DNA of 64,000 nucleotides from Thalassotalea eurytherma (GTDB lineage Bacteria; Pseudomonadota; Gammaproteobacteria; Enterobacterales; Alteromonadaceae). The notes below the pieces were generated by a model that was not told the DNA's origin, searched no databases, and saw nothing but the letters and a program-made list of their open reading frames with translations. The position numbers were made by a program, and so were the translations under genes. Each line of letters begins with the position of its first letter. Within the stretch, counting starts at the first letter, position 1. This document shows, piece by piece, positions 28,512 to 36,441 of the stretch. The stretch spans positions 1-64,000 of the forward strand of contig NZ_BSSU01000013.1 in assembly GCF_030161415.1 (NCBI RefSeq). The letters are read 5' to 3'.

Positions 28512-30827
28512 ATGAGTCAAACGATCAATATTTCTTTAGAACTACCCGTTTTACCTGAGGTTTCAGGCGGTATAGCTATGGAAGGCGATACGTTAAGTCA
28601 TCAGCATGAAGCGTTTACAAAAGAGTTCGAACGGCAAGTGATCGCCCATGAACAGGCAAATAAGCATTCCCCAAATAAGAATCACGGCAATAAAAATGAG
28701 GCCGACAACGAAGTAGAGCAAGCCCAGTCATCGAAGCTGGAGACAACTGATAGCGACAAAACAAACTCGTCAAATGATGACGTAATTCAAAAAACTCATG
28801 ATAACGATAAAGAACATCAAGTAGCGCGCGAAGCAAAAACTGAAAACGCTCAAATGTTTAGTTCGACCAAAGATGAACAACGGATCTCGGCAGAAGACGA
28901 AATTGATACGCGTAACGGTGGTGACAAAAAATTATTCGCTAACAGTTCTAATGAGCTAACGACTGGAACTGAACTGAAGATTAACGTTGATAAAAATCAA
29001 TTTACTACATCTGATGATATAGTTGTGCCTGAAAAGCTTTTACGATTGCTTGATAGTTCCCAAAGCTTTATTCAAGATAAGTTGGCTCCAGAATCAAGAC
29101 CAGTTAAAGCATTGCAAGTGCCTGTAACAACTAGTTCAGAAACTATTTTACACAAGCAAGTGAGTAGTCAATCATTGGCTACGAATGAAGCGATTGATAA
29201 ACAAGCCAATCAACCAGTTGACGCTCAAAAGCGAAACCAAACTGAGTTATCGTTAGATTCTTCAATGACCCCGAAAGAAATCAAAAACAGTGAGTCATTA
29301 TCTTCACAAATAAAGCAAGCGCTAGGTAATCAAGAGTCGGCACGAGCCAACGCCTCTCAACGTATTGCTCAAACAAATCCCCAAGTTAATGATAATAGGG
29401 TTGTTGCGGACGTGAGGACTAAAACAGACGAGGTGATTCAAGAGACTTTAGATGTTGATAACCTTATTGATAGTAATCAAGAGTCGGCACGAGCCAACGC
29501 CTCTCAACGTATTGCTCAAACAAATCTCCAAGTTAATGATAATAGGGTTGTTGCGGACGTGACGACTAAAACAGACGAGGTGATTCAAGAGACTTTAGAT
29601 GTTGATAACCTTATTGATAGTAAACCTGTTAATAAAAATGTCGTTAAAGAGTTAGTGACACCACAAACTAAACCAATGGGTAATGACCTGCTATCTGCTA
29701 CTCAACCTGCCAATAATAAGCCGCAAACAACTGTGTTACCTAATACCAACAACAATCAACGTTCTGCCAGCGCAATACCGTTGGCGCAGCTAAAAAATGA
29801 CAATGAGTTGACGCCTGCACAAGAAAAAATATTAAAAGAAACGATTGCTGCAGCGCCTGAACTCGTAAAAAACGTCAAACAATCAGAACGAAGCGCGCCT
29901 AATCAGCAACAACCAAAGGTTGCGGAAATTAAGCCTGCATCTGTCAATACGCCGTTAGGTAAAGAAGCTGAGGCAGTTGCTATCGATGAACCGATTCAAG
30001 AAACTGATTTACCTTTAGATAAAGTGTCTAAACTAAATGCTTCACTATCGCCATTTAAAACAGCTGATGTCCGTCAGGTAAATGTTGCTACCACTAAAAT
30101 TGTTAATGAATCGACACAAGCCAACAATGACCTTCAAATTGACGACATCAAGCAAATTGATGCTGAGGTAGCGGATGAAATTACATTGCAATCAAATAAA
30201 GAGCTTAATCAAGTTAGTCAATCGATTAGTGAGACGTTAGCTAAAGCAAAAGCTGATACAACAACGCGTAGTGATGGTGAAACGCGTTCAGTCAATTCAA
30301 TGACTAGCAGAATAGTTACCGAGTCAAATGAAAGCAAAGTGATTGAATCTCAAACGTTGAGCCAACAGCAAACCAAGCACGTTGAAAAAGTTGCGACTGA
30401 GATTATTAATGTTAATCACAAGAACTTTGCTCAACAAATGAAAGAAAAAGTCATGGTGATGGTCAGCCAGAAGTTACAATCGGTTGACATTCAACTTGAT
30501 CCACCAGAATTAGGAAATGTCCATGTAAGAGTAAACTTGCAAGGCGAACAAGCCATGGTCAATTTTATGGTTCAGCAGCCTCAAGCAAAAGATGCCCTTG
30601 AACAGCACATGAATAAATTACGTGAAATGCTTGAAGAGTCTGGTATTGATTTAGGTGATACTGACGTGCAGCAACAATTCGCACAACATGATGAATCGCT
30701 AGATGAAGATGGCGAGTTTTCTAGTGCGTCAGGTGCTGACGATAACATCTCAGAAGAGAGTTTAGGGCAAGTAGATGATAGACAAGTGGTTAATGTGCAA
30801 TCAGTTGGTATCGATTACTTCGCTTAA
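28512..30827 (+). CDS. fliK: flagellar hook-length control protein FliK
   Basis: 771 residues, long for the family (E. coli FliK has 375). A long Asn/Gln/Ser/Thr/Lys-rich disordered N-terminal region (1-~635) is the molecular ruler part. The conserved C-terminal substrate-switching domain follows (KVMVMVSQKLQSVDIQLDPPELGNVHVRVNLQGEQAMVNFMVQQPQAKDALEQHMNKLREMLEESGIDLGD). Residues ~273-370 hold a near-exact in-frame tandem duplication of 49 residues (see repeat). The acidic tail is long. It heads fliKLMNOPQR-flhB. Confidence 0.92.
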   Translation: MSQTINISLELPVLPEVSGGIAMEGDTLSHQHEAFTKEFERQVIAHEQANKHSPNKNHGNKNEADNEVEQAQSSKLETTDSDKTNSSNDDVIQKTHDNDKEHQVAREAKTENAQMFSSTKDEQRISAEDEIDTRNGGDKKLFANSSNELTTGTELKINVDKNQFTTSDDIVVPEKLLRLLDSSQSFIQDKLAPESRPVKALQVPVTTSSETILHKQVSSQSLATNEAIDKQANQPVDAQKRNQTELSLDSSMTPKEIKNSESLSSQIKQALGNQESARANASQRIAQTNPQVNDNRVVADVRTKTDEVIQETLDVDNLIDSNQESARANASQRIAQTNLQVNDNRVVADVTTKTDEVIQETLDVDNLIDSKPVNKNVVKELVTPQTKPMGNDLLSATQPANNKPQTTVLPNTNNNQRSASAIPLAQLKNDNELTPAQEKILKETIAAAPELVKNVKQSERSAPNQQQPKVAEIKPASVNTPLGKEAEAVAIDEPIQETDLPLDKVSKLNASLSPFKTADVRQVNVATTKIVNESTQANNDLQIDDIKQIDAEVADEITLQSNKELNQVSQSISETLAKAKADTTTRSDGETRSVNSMTSRIVTESNESKVIESQTLSQQQTKHVEKVATEIINVNHKNFAQQMKEKVMVMVSQKLQSVDIQLDPPELGNVHVRVNLQGEQAMVNFMVQQPQAKDALEQHMNKLREMLEESGIDLGDTDVQQQFAQHDESLDEDGEFSSASGADDNISEESLGQVDDRQVVNVQSVGIDYFA
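29327..29620 (+). repeat. 147-bp in-frame tandem duplication inside fliK
   Basis: Two abutting copies, 29327-29473 and 29474-29620, encode 49 residues each (starting NQESARANASQRIAQTN). They differ by only two bases that I can see: C/T at the Pro/Leu codon near 29380 and 29527, and G/C at the Arg/Thr codon near 29416 and 29563. Such low divergence in a coding region implies a very recent duplication by slippage or unequal recombination. Confidence 0.95.
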
Positions 30828-30920
30828 ACCGATAAATCTAGGCTTGGTATCTTGGCTTAAAGAACGCTTAACGCTATAGTGGGCAAAAGAAGTAATACAA
30901 TATTTTTTTGAGAGTAAACA

Positions 30921-31457
30921 ATGGCTGATGAAGAAAAAGAACTCGAATTAGAAGACGGCGGTAAAAAGAAGAAATTAATCATAATAATTGCCGTTGTTGT
31001 GCTTTTAGCTGTAGCTGGCGGTGGTGCATTTTTCTTTATGAGTGGTGATGAAGAAGAACCAACACAAGCTGAAATTGATACAGCGTTAGCAAGCGGTGAA
31101 CCTACCGAAGCAGCAGAAACTCCAACAGGGGCAGCGGGCTCGGCACTCTATGTGCCTATGCCAAGACCGTTTAGGTTCAATGTGCCAGGCGCTTCTCGTG
31201 ACCGTTATGTAGAAATTCGCGCGCAGTTACTTGTTCGCGGCGCAGAAAATGAAGAAGAAGCTAAAAAACATGTACCGTTAATCGAAAGTACATTGTTAGG
31301 TGTTTTCTCTATGGCTAACGCTGACGATTTAGCAACAAGTGCAGGTAAAGCATCGTTGAAACAGCTTTCTTTATCTGAGGTACAGAAGGTAATGGTTGAA
31401 GTTTCAGGTGGCAAAGTTGTTGAACAAGTACTATTTACTGGTTTTGTAATGCAATAA
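30921..31457 (+). CDS. fliL: flagellar basal body-associated protein FliL
   Basis: 178 residues. A short charged cytoplasmic N-terminus (EEKELELEDGGKKKK) is followed by one membrane helix (LIIIIAVVVLLAVAGGGAFFFM) and a periplasmic domain with RYVEIRAQLLVRG, HVPLIESTLLGVFS and VLFTGFVMQ, the stomatin/SPFH-like FliL fold. It surrounds stators and supports torque. A 93-bp gap separates it from fliK. A weak sigma-54-like match there was not accepted. Confidence 0.94.
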   Translation: MADEEKELELEDGGKKKKLIIIIAVVVLLAVAGGGAFFFMSGDEEEPTQAEIDTALASGEPTEAAETPTGAAGSALYVPMPRPFRFNVPGASRDRYVEIRAQLLVRGAENEEEAKKHVPLIESTLLGVFSMANADDLATSAGKASLKQLSLSEVQKVMVEVSGGKVVEQVLFTGFVMQ

Positions 31458-31492
31458 CTACCGAAAGGTAGTATTAAATAAGAGACAAATAC

Positions 31493-32560
31493 GTGAGTGA
31501 TTTATTATCGCAAGACGAAATTGACGCGCTACTCCATGGCGTTGATGAGGTCGAAGAAGAAGAGATAGTCGAGGACGTCGAACATACCGAGGGTATGTCC
31601 GATTATGACTTTTCGTCTCAAGATCGCATCGTTCGTGGCCGAATGCCAACACTGGAAATGGTAAACGAACGTTTCGCGCGTCATATGCGTATCAGCTTAT
31701 TTAATATGATGAGACGTACAGCTGAAGTATCGATTAACGGTATTCAGATGATTAAGTTTGGTGAGTACGTACATACCCTATTTGTTCCTACTAGCTTAAA
31801 TATGGTGCGATTTAGACCGTTAAAAGGTACGGCTTTGATCACCATGGAAGCCCGTTTGGTTTTCATTCTTGTTGATAACTTTTTTGGCGGCGACGGTCGT
31901 TACCATGCGAAAATTGAAGGTCGTGAATTTACGCCAACTGAACGTCGTATCATTCAGATGTTGCTTAAATTGATTTTCGAAGATTACAAAGAAGCCTGGT
32001 CACCAGTGATGGACGTTTCTTTTGAATATTTAGATTCAGAAGTTAACCCGTCAATGGCAAATATCGTGAGCCCAACAGAAGTTGTTGTTATAAGCTCATT
32101 CCATATCGAACTCGATGGTGGTGGTGGTGATTTCCACGTGGCTTTACCATATTCAATGTTAGAGCCTATTCGAGAATTGTTAGACGCAGGTGTTCAATCT
32201 GATAAAGAAGATACCGATATGCGTTGGTCTAAGGCACTGCGTGATGAAATCATGGATGTGCCAGTAGAACTTACCACTAAATTTATTGAAGTTGATATTC
32301 CGTTATCACAAGTGAAGCAATTAAAAGCTGGCGATATCATTCCAATTGAAATGCCAGATCACATTACCGTGCTAATTGAAGATTTGCCGACCTACCGAGC
32401 GCAGTTAGGGAAGAGTCGCGATAATTTAGCATTGAAAATTCAAGAAAAAATTAAACGTCCTGAGTCAGTTAAGTCTGAGCTAACTATCCTAACCAAAGGT
32501 GGTAAACGCTTAGACAGTGACGCTGAGCTCCATATGTTAGAAGACGATTTAGAGTATTAA
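31493..32560 (+). CDS. fliM: flagellar motor switch protein FliM
   Basis: 355 residues from a GTG with AAGAGA upstream. The N-terminal CheY-binding peptide is LSQDEIDALLHG (5-16), followed by a flexible acidic linker. The CheC-like middle domain has GEYVHTLFVPTSLNMVRFRPLKGTAL and FVLVDNFFGGDGR-type blocks. The C-terminal SpoA domain (VELTTKFIEVDIPLSQVKQLKAGDIIPIEMPDHITVLIEDLPTYRAQLGKSRDNLALKI) pairs with FliN. CheY-P binding here switches rotation. Confidence 0.97.
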   Translation: MSDLLSQDEIDALLHGVDEVEEEEIVEDVEHTEGMSDYDFSSQDRIVRGRMPTLEMVNERFARHMRISLFNMMRRTAEVSINGIQMIKFGEYVHTLFVPTSLNMVRFRPLKGTALITMEARLVFILVDNFFGGDGRYHAKIEGREFTPTERRIIQMLLKLIFEDYKEAWSPVMDVSFEYLDSEVNPSMANIVSPTEVVVISSFHIELDGGGGDFHVALPYSMLEPIRELLDAGVQSDKEDTDMRWSKALRDEIMDVPVELTTKFIEVDIPLSQVKQLKAGDIIPIEMPDHITVLIEDLPTYRAQLGKSRDNLALKIQEKIKRPESVKSELTILTKGGKRLDSDAELHMLEDDLEY

Positions 32561-32577
32561 TATAAGAGGTTAGTGAC

Positions 32578-32973
32578 ATGAGCACTGAAAATGAAGACGG
32601 GTTAGATATGTGGGCTGACGCAATGGATGAACAAGCCGCCGCAGAAGCAGAAAGCGTAGAACTTGAAGAGCTTGAAGAAGATGCATCAGCTAGCCCATTA
32701 GGCGCTGAAGAGCAACGTCGCTTAGATACTATTTTAGATATCCCGGTAACGATTTCGATGGAAGTCGGCCGCAGCCAAATCAGTATTCGTAACTTATTGC
32801 AGCTTAACCAAGGCTCGGTTGTCGAGTTAGATCGTGTTGCAGGTGAAGCGCTAGACGTACTTGTCAATGGTACATTGATTGCCCATGGTGAAGTGGTTGT
32901 TGTTAACGATAAGTTTGGTATTCGCTTAACTGACGTTATCAGCCAAGTAGAACGCATTAAAAAGCTTAAGTAA
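32578..32973 (+). CDS. fliN: flagellar motor switch protein FliN
   Basis: 131 residues. An acidic, Ala/Glu-rich N-terminal ~50 residues precede the SpoA domain (LDIPVTISMEVGRSQISIRNLLQLNQGSVVELDRVAGEALDVLVNGTLIAHGEVVVVNDKFGIRLTDVIS). It forms the lower C-ring with FliM. The stop overlaps the fliO start by one base (TAATG). Confidence 0.96.
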   Translation: MSTENEDGLDMWADAMDEQAAAEAESVELEELEEDASASPLGAEEQRRLDTILDIPVTISMEVGRSQISIRNLLQLNQGSVVELDRVAGEALDVLVNGTLIAHGEVVVVNDKFGIRLTDVISQVERIKKLK

Positions 32974-33380
32974 TGAAGTTTTTCACCGCAGCGTTAATAT
33001 ACCTCGCAAGCATGACCACAGCACTAGCCGAACAAACACAAGTCGGCAAAAATGTCGCTGGCAACATGGATTCTTTTTCTATGTTGCTTTCTTTGTTTAT
33101 GGTGTTAGGTTTAATTATCGTCTGTGCATTAGTGCTGAAGAAGTTTCAACATAATCAACAGCATATCTCAGGTATGAAGGTGGTCTCTACACTACATTTA
33201 ACGACAAAAGAAAAATTAGTGGTGGTAGAGATTGCAGGAAAACAAATGTTGTTAGGGGTTACCGCACACCAAATAACGAAGTTAGACGCATTAGATGAAC
33301 CTTTAGAGCTCAATCAAGGAGCATCAACATCACTAACTAATTCTTGGGCTCAAATTAAAAAGAATGTATTAAAACAATAA
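32973..33380 (+). CDS. fliO: flagellar biosynthetic protein FliO
   Basis: 135 residues: an apparent signal or anchor segment at the N-terminus (FFTAALIYLASMTTALA), a transmembrane helix (MLLSLFMVLGLIIVCALVL), then the cytoplasmic FliO domain with MKVVSTLHLTTKEKLVVVEIAGKQMLLGVTAHQITKL. FliO is a scaffold for assembly of the FliP ring of the export gate. Position between fliN and fliP and translational coupling to fliN support the call despite low family conservation. Confidence 0.9.
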   Translation: MKFFTAALIYLASMTTALAEQTQVGKNVAGNMDSFSMLLSLFMVLGLIIVCALVLKKFQHNQQHISGMKVVSTLHLTTKEKLVVVEIAGKQMLLGVTAHQITKLDALDEPLELNQGASTSLTNSWAQIKKNVLKQ

Positions 33381-33386
33381 ACGCTT

Positions 33387-34151
33387 ATGAAAATACACGC
33401 TAAAGTTCTCCTGTCATTGATCCTATTCTTTGCTTTTGTCGGCTCTGCTTTAGCGCAACAAGATTTATCTTTGCCTGCGTTTACGTTATCCACTAATCCA
33501 GATGGCTCGCAAGAATACTCTGTTACTTTACAAATATTAATCTTCATGACGGCGCTGAGTTTTATTCCAGCGGCGATCATTATGATGACCTCATTTACGC
33601 GTATCGTGGTTATCATGGCAATATTACGACAAGCTTTTGGTTTACAGCAAACGCCGTCAAATCAGGTTATTCTTGGTTTAACCCTATTCTTGACGCTATT
33701 TATCATGACACCGGTTTACAACCAGGTGAATGAAATTGCCATTCAGCCCTACTTAAATGATCAACTAACGTCGGTAGAAGCGATTGATAAAGGTAAAGAG
33801 CCATTGCGTGCCTTTATGTTAGCTCAAACGCGTTTGAAAGATTTAAACACACTTGCGTCGATGGCAGGCATTGAAGATATAGGTGAACCTGAAACCCTGC
33901 CAATGACAGTGATTATTCCTTCATTTATTATAAGTGAGCTGAAAACAGCTTTCCAAATCGGCTTTATTCTGTTTATTCCTTTCTTGATTATCGACCTCGT
34001 GGTAGCCAGTATCTTGATGGCTATGGGTATGATGATGTTATCGCCAATGATCGTATCTTTACCGTTTAAATTAATGCTGTTCGTGTTAGTTGATGGTTGG
34101 AATTTAGTGATCGGTACAATCGCAACAAGTTATGGATTGGGAGCAACCTGA
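33387..34151 (+). CDS. fliP: flagellar biosynthetic protein FliP
   Basis: 254 residues. A cleavable signal peptide ([20 protein letters not shown]) precedes several membrane helices. Conserved FliP blocks are [47 protein letters not shown] and [48 protein letters not shown]. Five copies with FliQ and FliR form the export gate core. The stop shares one base with the fliQ ATG. Confidence 0.97.
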   Translation: MKIHAKVLLSLILFFAFVGSALAQQDLSLPAFTLSTNPDGSQEYSVTLQILIFMTALSFIPAAIIMMTSFTRIVVIMAILRQAFGLQQTPSNQVILGLTLFLTLFIMTPVYNQVNEIAIQPYLNDQLTSVEAIDKGKEPLRAFMLAQTRLKDLNTLASMAGIEDIGEPETLPMTVIIPSFIISELKTAFQIGFILFIPFLIIDLVVASILMAMGMMMLSPMIVSLPFKLMLFVLVDGWNLVIGTIATSYGLGAT

Positions 34152-34420
34152 TGAGCCCAGAAGTCTTTGTTGATATTCTTCGAGATGCCTTATTTCTCGT
34201 CATTATTTTAGTTAGCGCGGTTATTGTACCGAGCTTGCTTGTTGGTTTAATGGTCGCAGTTTTCCAGGCCGCAACGTCAATTAATGAACAAACGCTAAGT
34301 TTTTTACCTCGTCTAATTGTCACCTTGTTAGCACTGATCGTTGGTGGCCATTGGCTTGTGCAAAAACTGATGGACTACACCTTTAGGCTCATTGCAAGTA
34401 TCCCTTCTGTGGTGAGCTAA
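34151..34420 (+). CDS. fliQ: flagellar biosynthetic protein FliQ
   Basis: 89 residues with two membrane helices in a hairpin (FLVIILVSAVIVPSLLVGLMVAVFQAATSINEQTLSFLPRLIVTLLALIVGGHWL). The start is the ATG at 34151, which overlaps the fliP stop. A longer frame from 34097 is an artefact of overlap with fliP. FliQ is a core component of the export gate. It overlaps fliR by one base. Confidence 0.96.
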   Translation: MSPEVFVDILRDALFLVIILVSAVIVPSLLVGLMVAVFQAATSINEQTLSFLPRLIVTLLALIVGGHWLVQKLMDYTFRLIASIPSVVS

Positions 34421-35202
34421 TGGAATATACAGAGTCAGTTATTAATCAATACCTGGCCGATTTTTTACTGCCCTTGATCCGCATTTCAGCCTTAGTGATG
34501 GCGATGATCGGTTTAGGCGCACAAACAACACCAACCCGAGTAAAACTCTTTCTGTCATTAGCAGTAACGGTATGTGTTATGCCTGCTATTCCACCTGCTA
34601 GTGTAGATAACCTCTTTAGCTTGGCGACAACCTTACTCGTTGCAGAGCAAATTATCATCGGTGTCATGCTTGGTTTTATGACGGTGATGGTAGTCAATAC
34701 GTTTACATTGGCTGGCCAAATTATCGCGATGCAAACGGGTTTAGGCTTTGCTTCATTAGTTGATCCAGCGTCAGGAACCAGTGTGCCTGCTGTTGGTCAG
34801 TTTTTCCTGATTTTAACTACCTTATTGTTTTGGGCGCTTGACGGTCACTTGGCATTTCTGCAGTTTGTTGTTGCTAGTTTTGACACTATACCGATTCCTT
34901 CAGGGGATTTTGAAGTCGTCAAATTTAGAGAAATTGTCGAGTGGGGCGGTTGGATGTTTGCCACAGCAATGTCGCTAGCCTTGGCGCCATTAACTGCCAT
35001 GCTACTGATTAACTTTTCTTTTGGTATTATGACTCGAGCGGCGCCGCAACTTAATATCTTTGCTATTGGCTTTCCGATAACGATGACCGCAGGGTTAATT
35101 ATCATGTGGTTAACGATGGGGAATTTCTTAGTACACTTCGAATTACAATGGCAACGCGCTATTGATTTTAGTTGTTACCTCATTGACTGTGGAGCACCAT
35201 AA
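34420..35202 (+). CDS. fliR: flagellar biosynthetic protein FliR
   Basis: 260 residues, about six membrane helices. Signature blocks are LIRISALVMAMIGLGAQTTPTRVKLFLSLAVTV and GQIIAMQTGLGFASLVDPASGTSVPAVGQF, with the later GIMTRAAPQLNIFAIGFPITMTAGL. FliR completes the FliP5Q4R1 export gate at the centre of the MS ring. The gene is coupled to both fliQ and flhB by one-base overlaps. Confidence 0.96.
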   Translation: MEYTESVINQYLADFLLPLIRISALVMAMIGLGAQTTPTRVKLFLSLAVTVCVMPAIPPASVDNLFSLATTLLVAEQIIIGVMLGFMTVMVVNTFTLAGQIIAMQTGLGFASLVDPASGTSVPAVGQFFLILTTLLFWALDGHLAFLQFVVASFDTIPIPSGDFEVVKFREIVEWGGWMFATAMSLALAPLTAMLLINFSFGIMTRAAPQLNIFAIGFPITMTAGLIIMWLTMGNFLVHFELQWQRAIDFSCYLIDCGAP

Positions 35203-36332
35203 TGGCTGAAAGTGATAGCGGCGAACGCACAGAAGAACCGACACCCAAAAAGCTGGCTGATGCTCGTAAAAAAGGTCAAATTGCTCGCTCTAAAGATTTA
35301 GGCACGATGTTCGTGTTGTTAGGTAGTGCATCGGCGATGTTATTGGTTGGCGAGCAGCTCGTGACTTCTTTAAAGTCAATTATGAGTCGTTTGTTTTCTC
35401 TAACCCGTGAAGAAGCGCTGGATGTAAATGCAATTTTTGATTTAGTCTCAGACGCCGTCTATAGCATCATGACACCTATGTTATGGATTTTCTTTATCAT
35501 CATTATTGCCGCTTTTATTGGTAATACGATATTAGGTGGTATGAGTTTTTCTTGGGAAGCAGCGGGGCCAAAACTTAATAAAATGTCACCTATCGCAGGC
35601 TTTAAGCGAATGTTTGGCCTGCAAGCGCTTGTCGAGTTTATCAAGTCGTTGCTTAAGTTCTTAGTGGTTGTTGTCGTGGCCTATTTTCTATTAACCGGGC
35701 TTTTTGAGGAAATACTACACCTTAGTTTAGAAATTAGTCCTGGTAACTTTGGCCATGCAGTTAATATGCTGTTATGGATGTTCATCGCATTATCGATGTC
35801 TTTGATAATTATTGCGGCAATTGATGCTCCCTATCAAAAGTGGAATCATACGCGTCAATTGAAAATGACAAAACAAGAAGTCAAAGATGAAATGAAAAAT
35901 GCCGATGGTAACCCAGAAATAAAAGGGCGTATTCGTCGTCTTCAATATGAAATGTCTCAACGACGACAAATGGCTGAAGTTCCTAATGCTGATGTTGTTA
36001 TTACAAACCCAACCCATTACTCAGTCGCCGTAAAATACGATCAAAACGGTATCTCTGCACCGTCAGTCATTGCCAAAGGTATTGATGAAATGGCCATACA
36101 TATACGTACGATTGCAAAAGAAAACGGTGTTGAAGTGCTTCAGTCACCAGCCCTAGCGAGAAGTTTGTATTACACCACTGAAGTCGATGATGAAATTCCT
36201 GAACAGCTTTTTGCCGCGGTAGCTCAGGTACTTGCCTTTGTTTTTCAATTAAACCTTTTCCGTGAAGGCAAAAGTAAAAAGCCAATTCCTGTCGCGAAAG
36301 ATCTGCCAATTCCTGATGAGTTTAAATATTAA
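35202..36332 (+). CDS. flhB: flagellar export gate and switch protein FlhB
   Basis: 376 residues: N-terminal ERTEEPTPKKLADARKKGQIARSKDL, four membrane helices to ~residue 215, then a cytoplasmic domain with the autocleavage site NPTH at residues 269-272. Cleavage after Asn269 lets FlhB switch export from rod and hook to filament substrates in response to FliK. Length is typical. It ends the fliK operon; an inverted repeat starts at its stop codon. Confidence 0.97.
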   Translation: MAESDSGERTEEPTPKKLADARKKGQIARSKDLGTMFVLLGSASAMLLVGEQLVTSLKSIMSRLFSLTREEALDVNAIFDLVSDAVYSIMTPMLWIFFIIIIAAFIGNTILGGMSFSWEAAGPKLNKMSPIAGFKRMFGLQALVEFIKSLLKFLVVVVVAYFLLTGLFEEILHLSLEISPGNFGHAVNMLLWMFIALSMSLIIIAAIDAPYQKWNHTRQLKMTKQEVKDEMKNADGNPEIKGRIRRLQYEMSQRRQMAEVPNADVVITNPTHYSVAVKYDQNGISAPSVIAKGIDEMAIHIRTIAKENGVEVLQSPALARSLYYTTEVDDEIPEQLFAAVAQVLAFVFQLNLFREGKSKKPIPVAKDLPIPDEFKY

Positions 36333-36371
36333 TTTACTTGCCGTTTAGGTTAATTAAACATCAAGTAAATT
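36331..36371. repeat. 10-bp inverted repeat in the flhB-flhA gap
   Basis: AATTTACTTG (36331-36340) and CAAGTAAATT (36362-36371) are exact inverted repeats 21 bases apart. A direct repeat, TTACTTGCC, occurs at 36334 and 36371. They lie 16-56 bp upstream of the sigma-54 element for flhA, so an enhancer-binding or mRNA-stem role is possible. Confidence 0.45.
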
Positions 36372-36386
36372 ACTTGCCTTGATAAC

Positions 36387-36402
36387 TGGTCTAGATATTG
36401 CT
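36387..36402 (+). promoter_or_regulatory. sigma-54 (-24/-12) promoter for flhA-flhF-flhG-fliA
   Basis: TGGTCTAGATATTGCT has GG (36388-36389) and GC (36400-36401) 12 bases apart and a perfect TTGCT. It is 55 bp before the flhA ATG, in the only gap between flhB and fliA large enough to host a promoter. flhA operons are sigma-54/FlrA-dependent in Vibrio. Confidence 0.68.
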
Positions 36403-36441
36403 ATTTGACAATTAAGAGTCAAAAAAATATCACAGTTGTAC

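Noticed and set aside
30853-30868. TGGCTTAAAGAACGCT as a sigma-54 promoter for fliL
   Set aside because: Spacing is right but the -12 box is ACGC instead of TTGC, so support is too weak.
34097-34150. Longer FliQ starting inside fliP
   Set aside because: The first 18 residues are only a shifted frame of fliP; the ATG at 34151 overlaps the fliP stop in the usual way.
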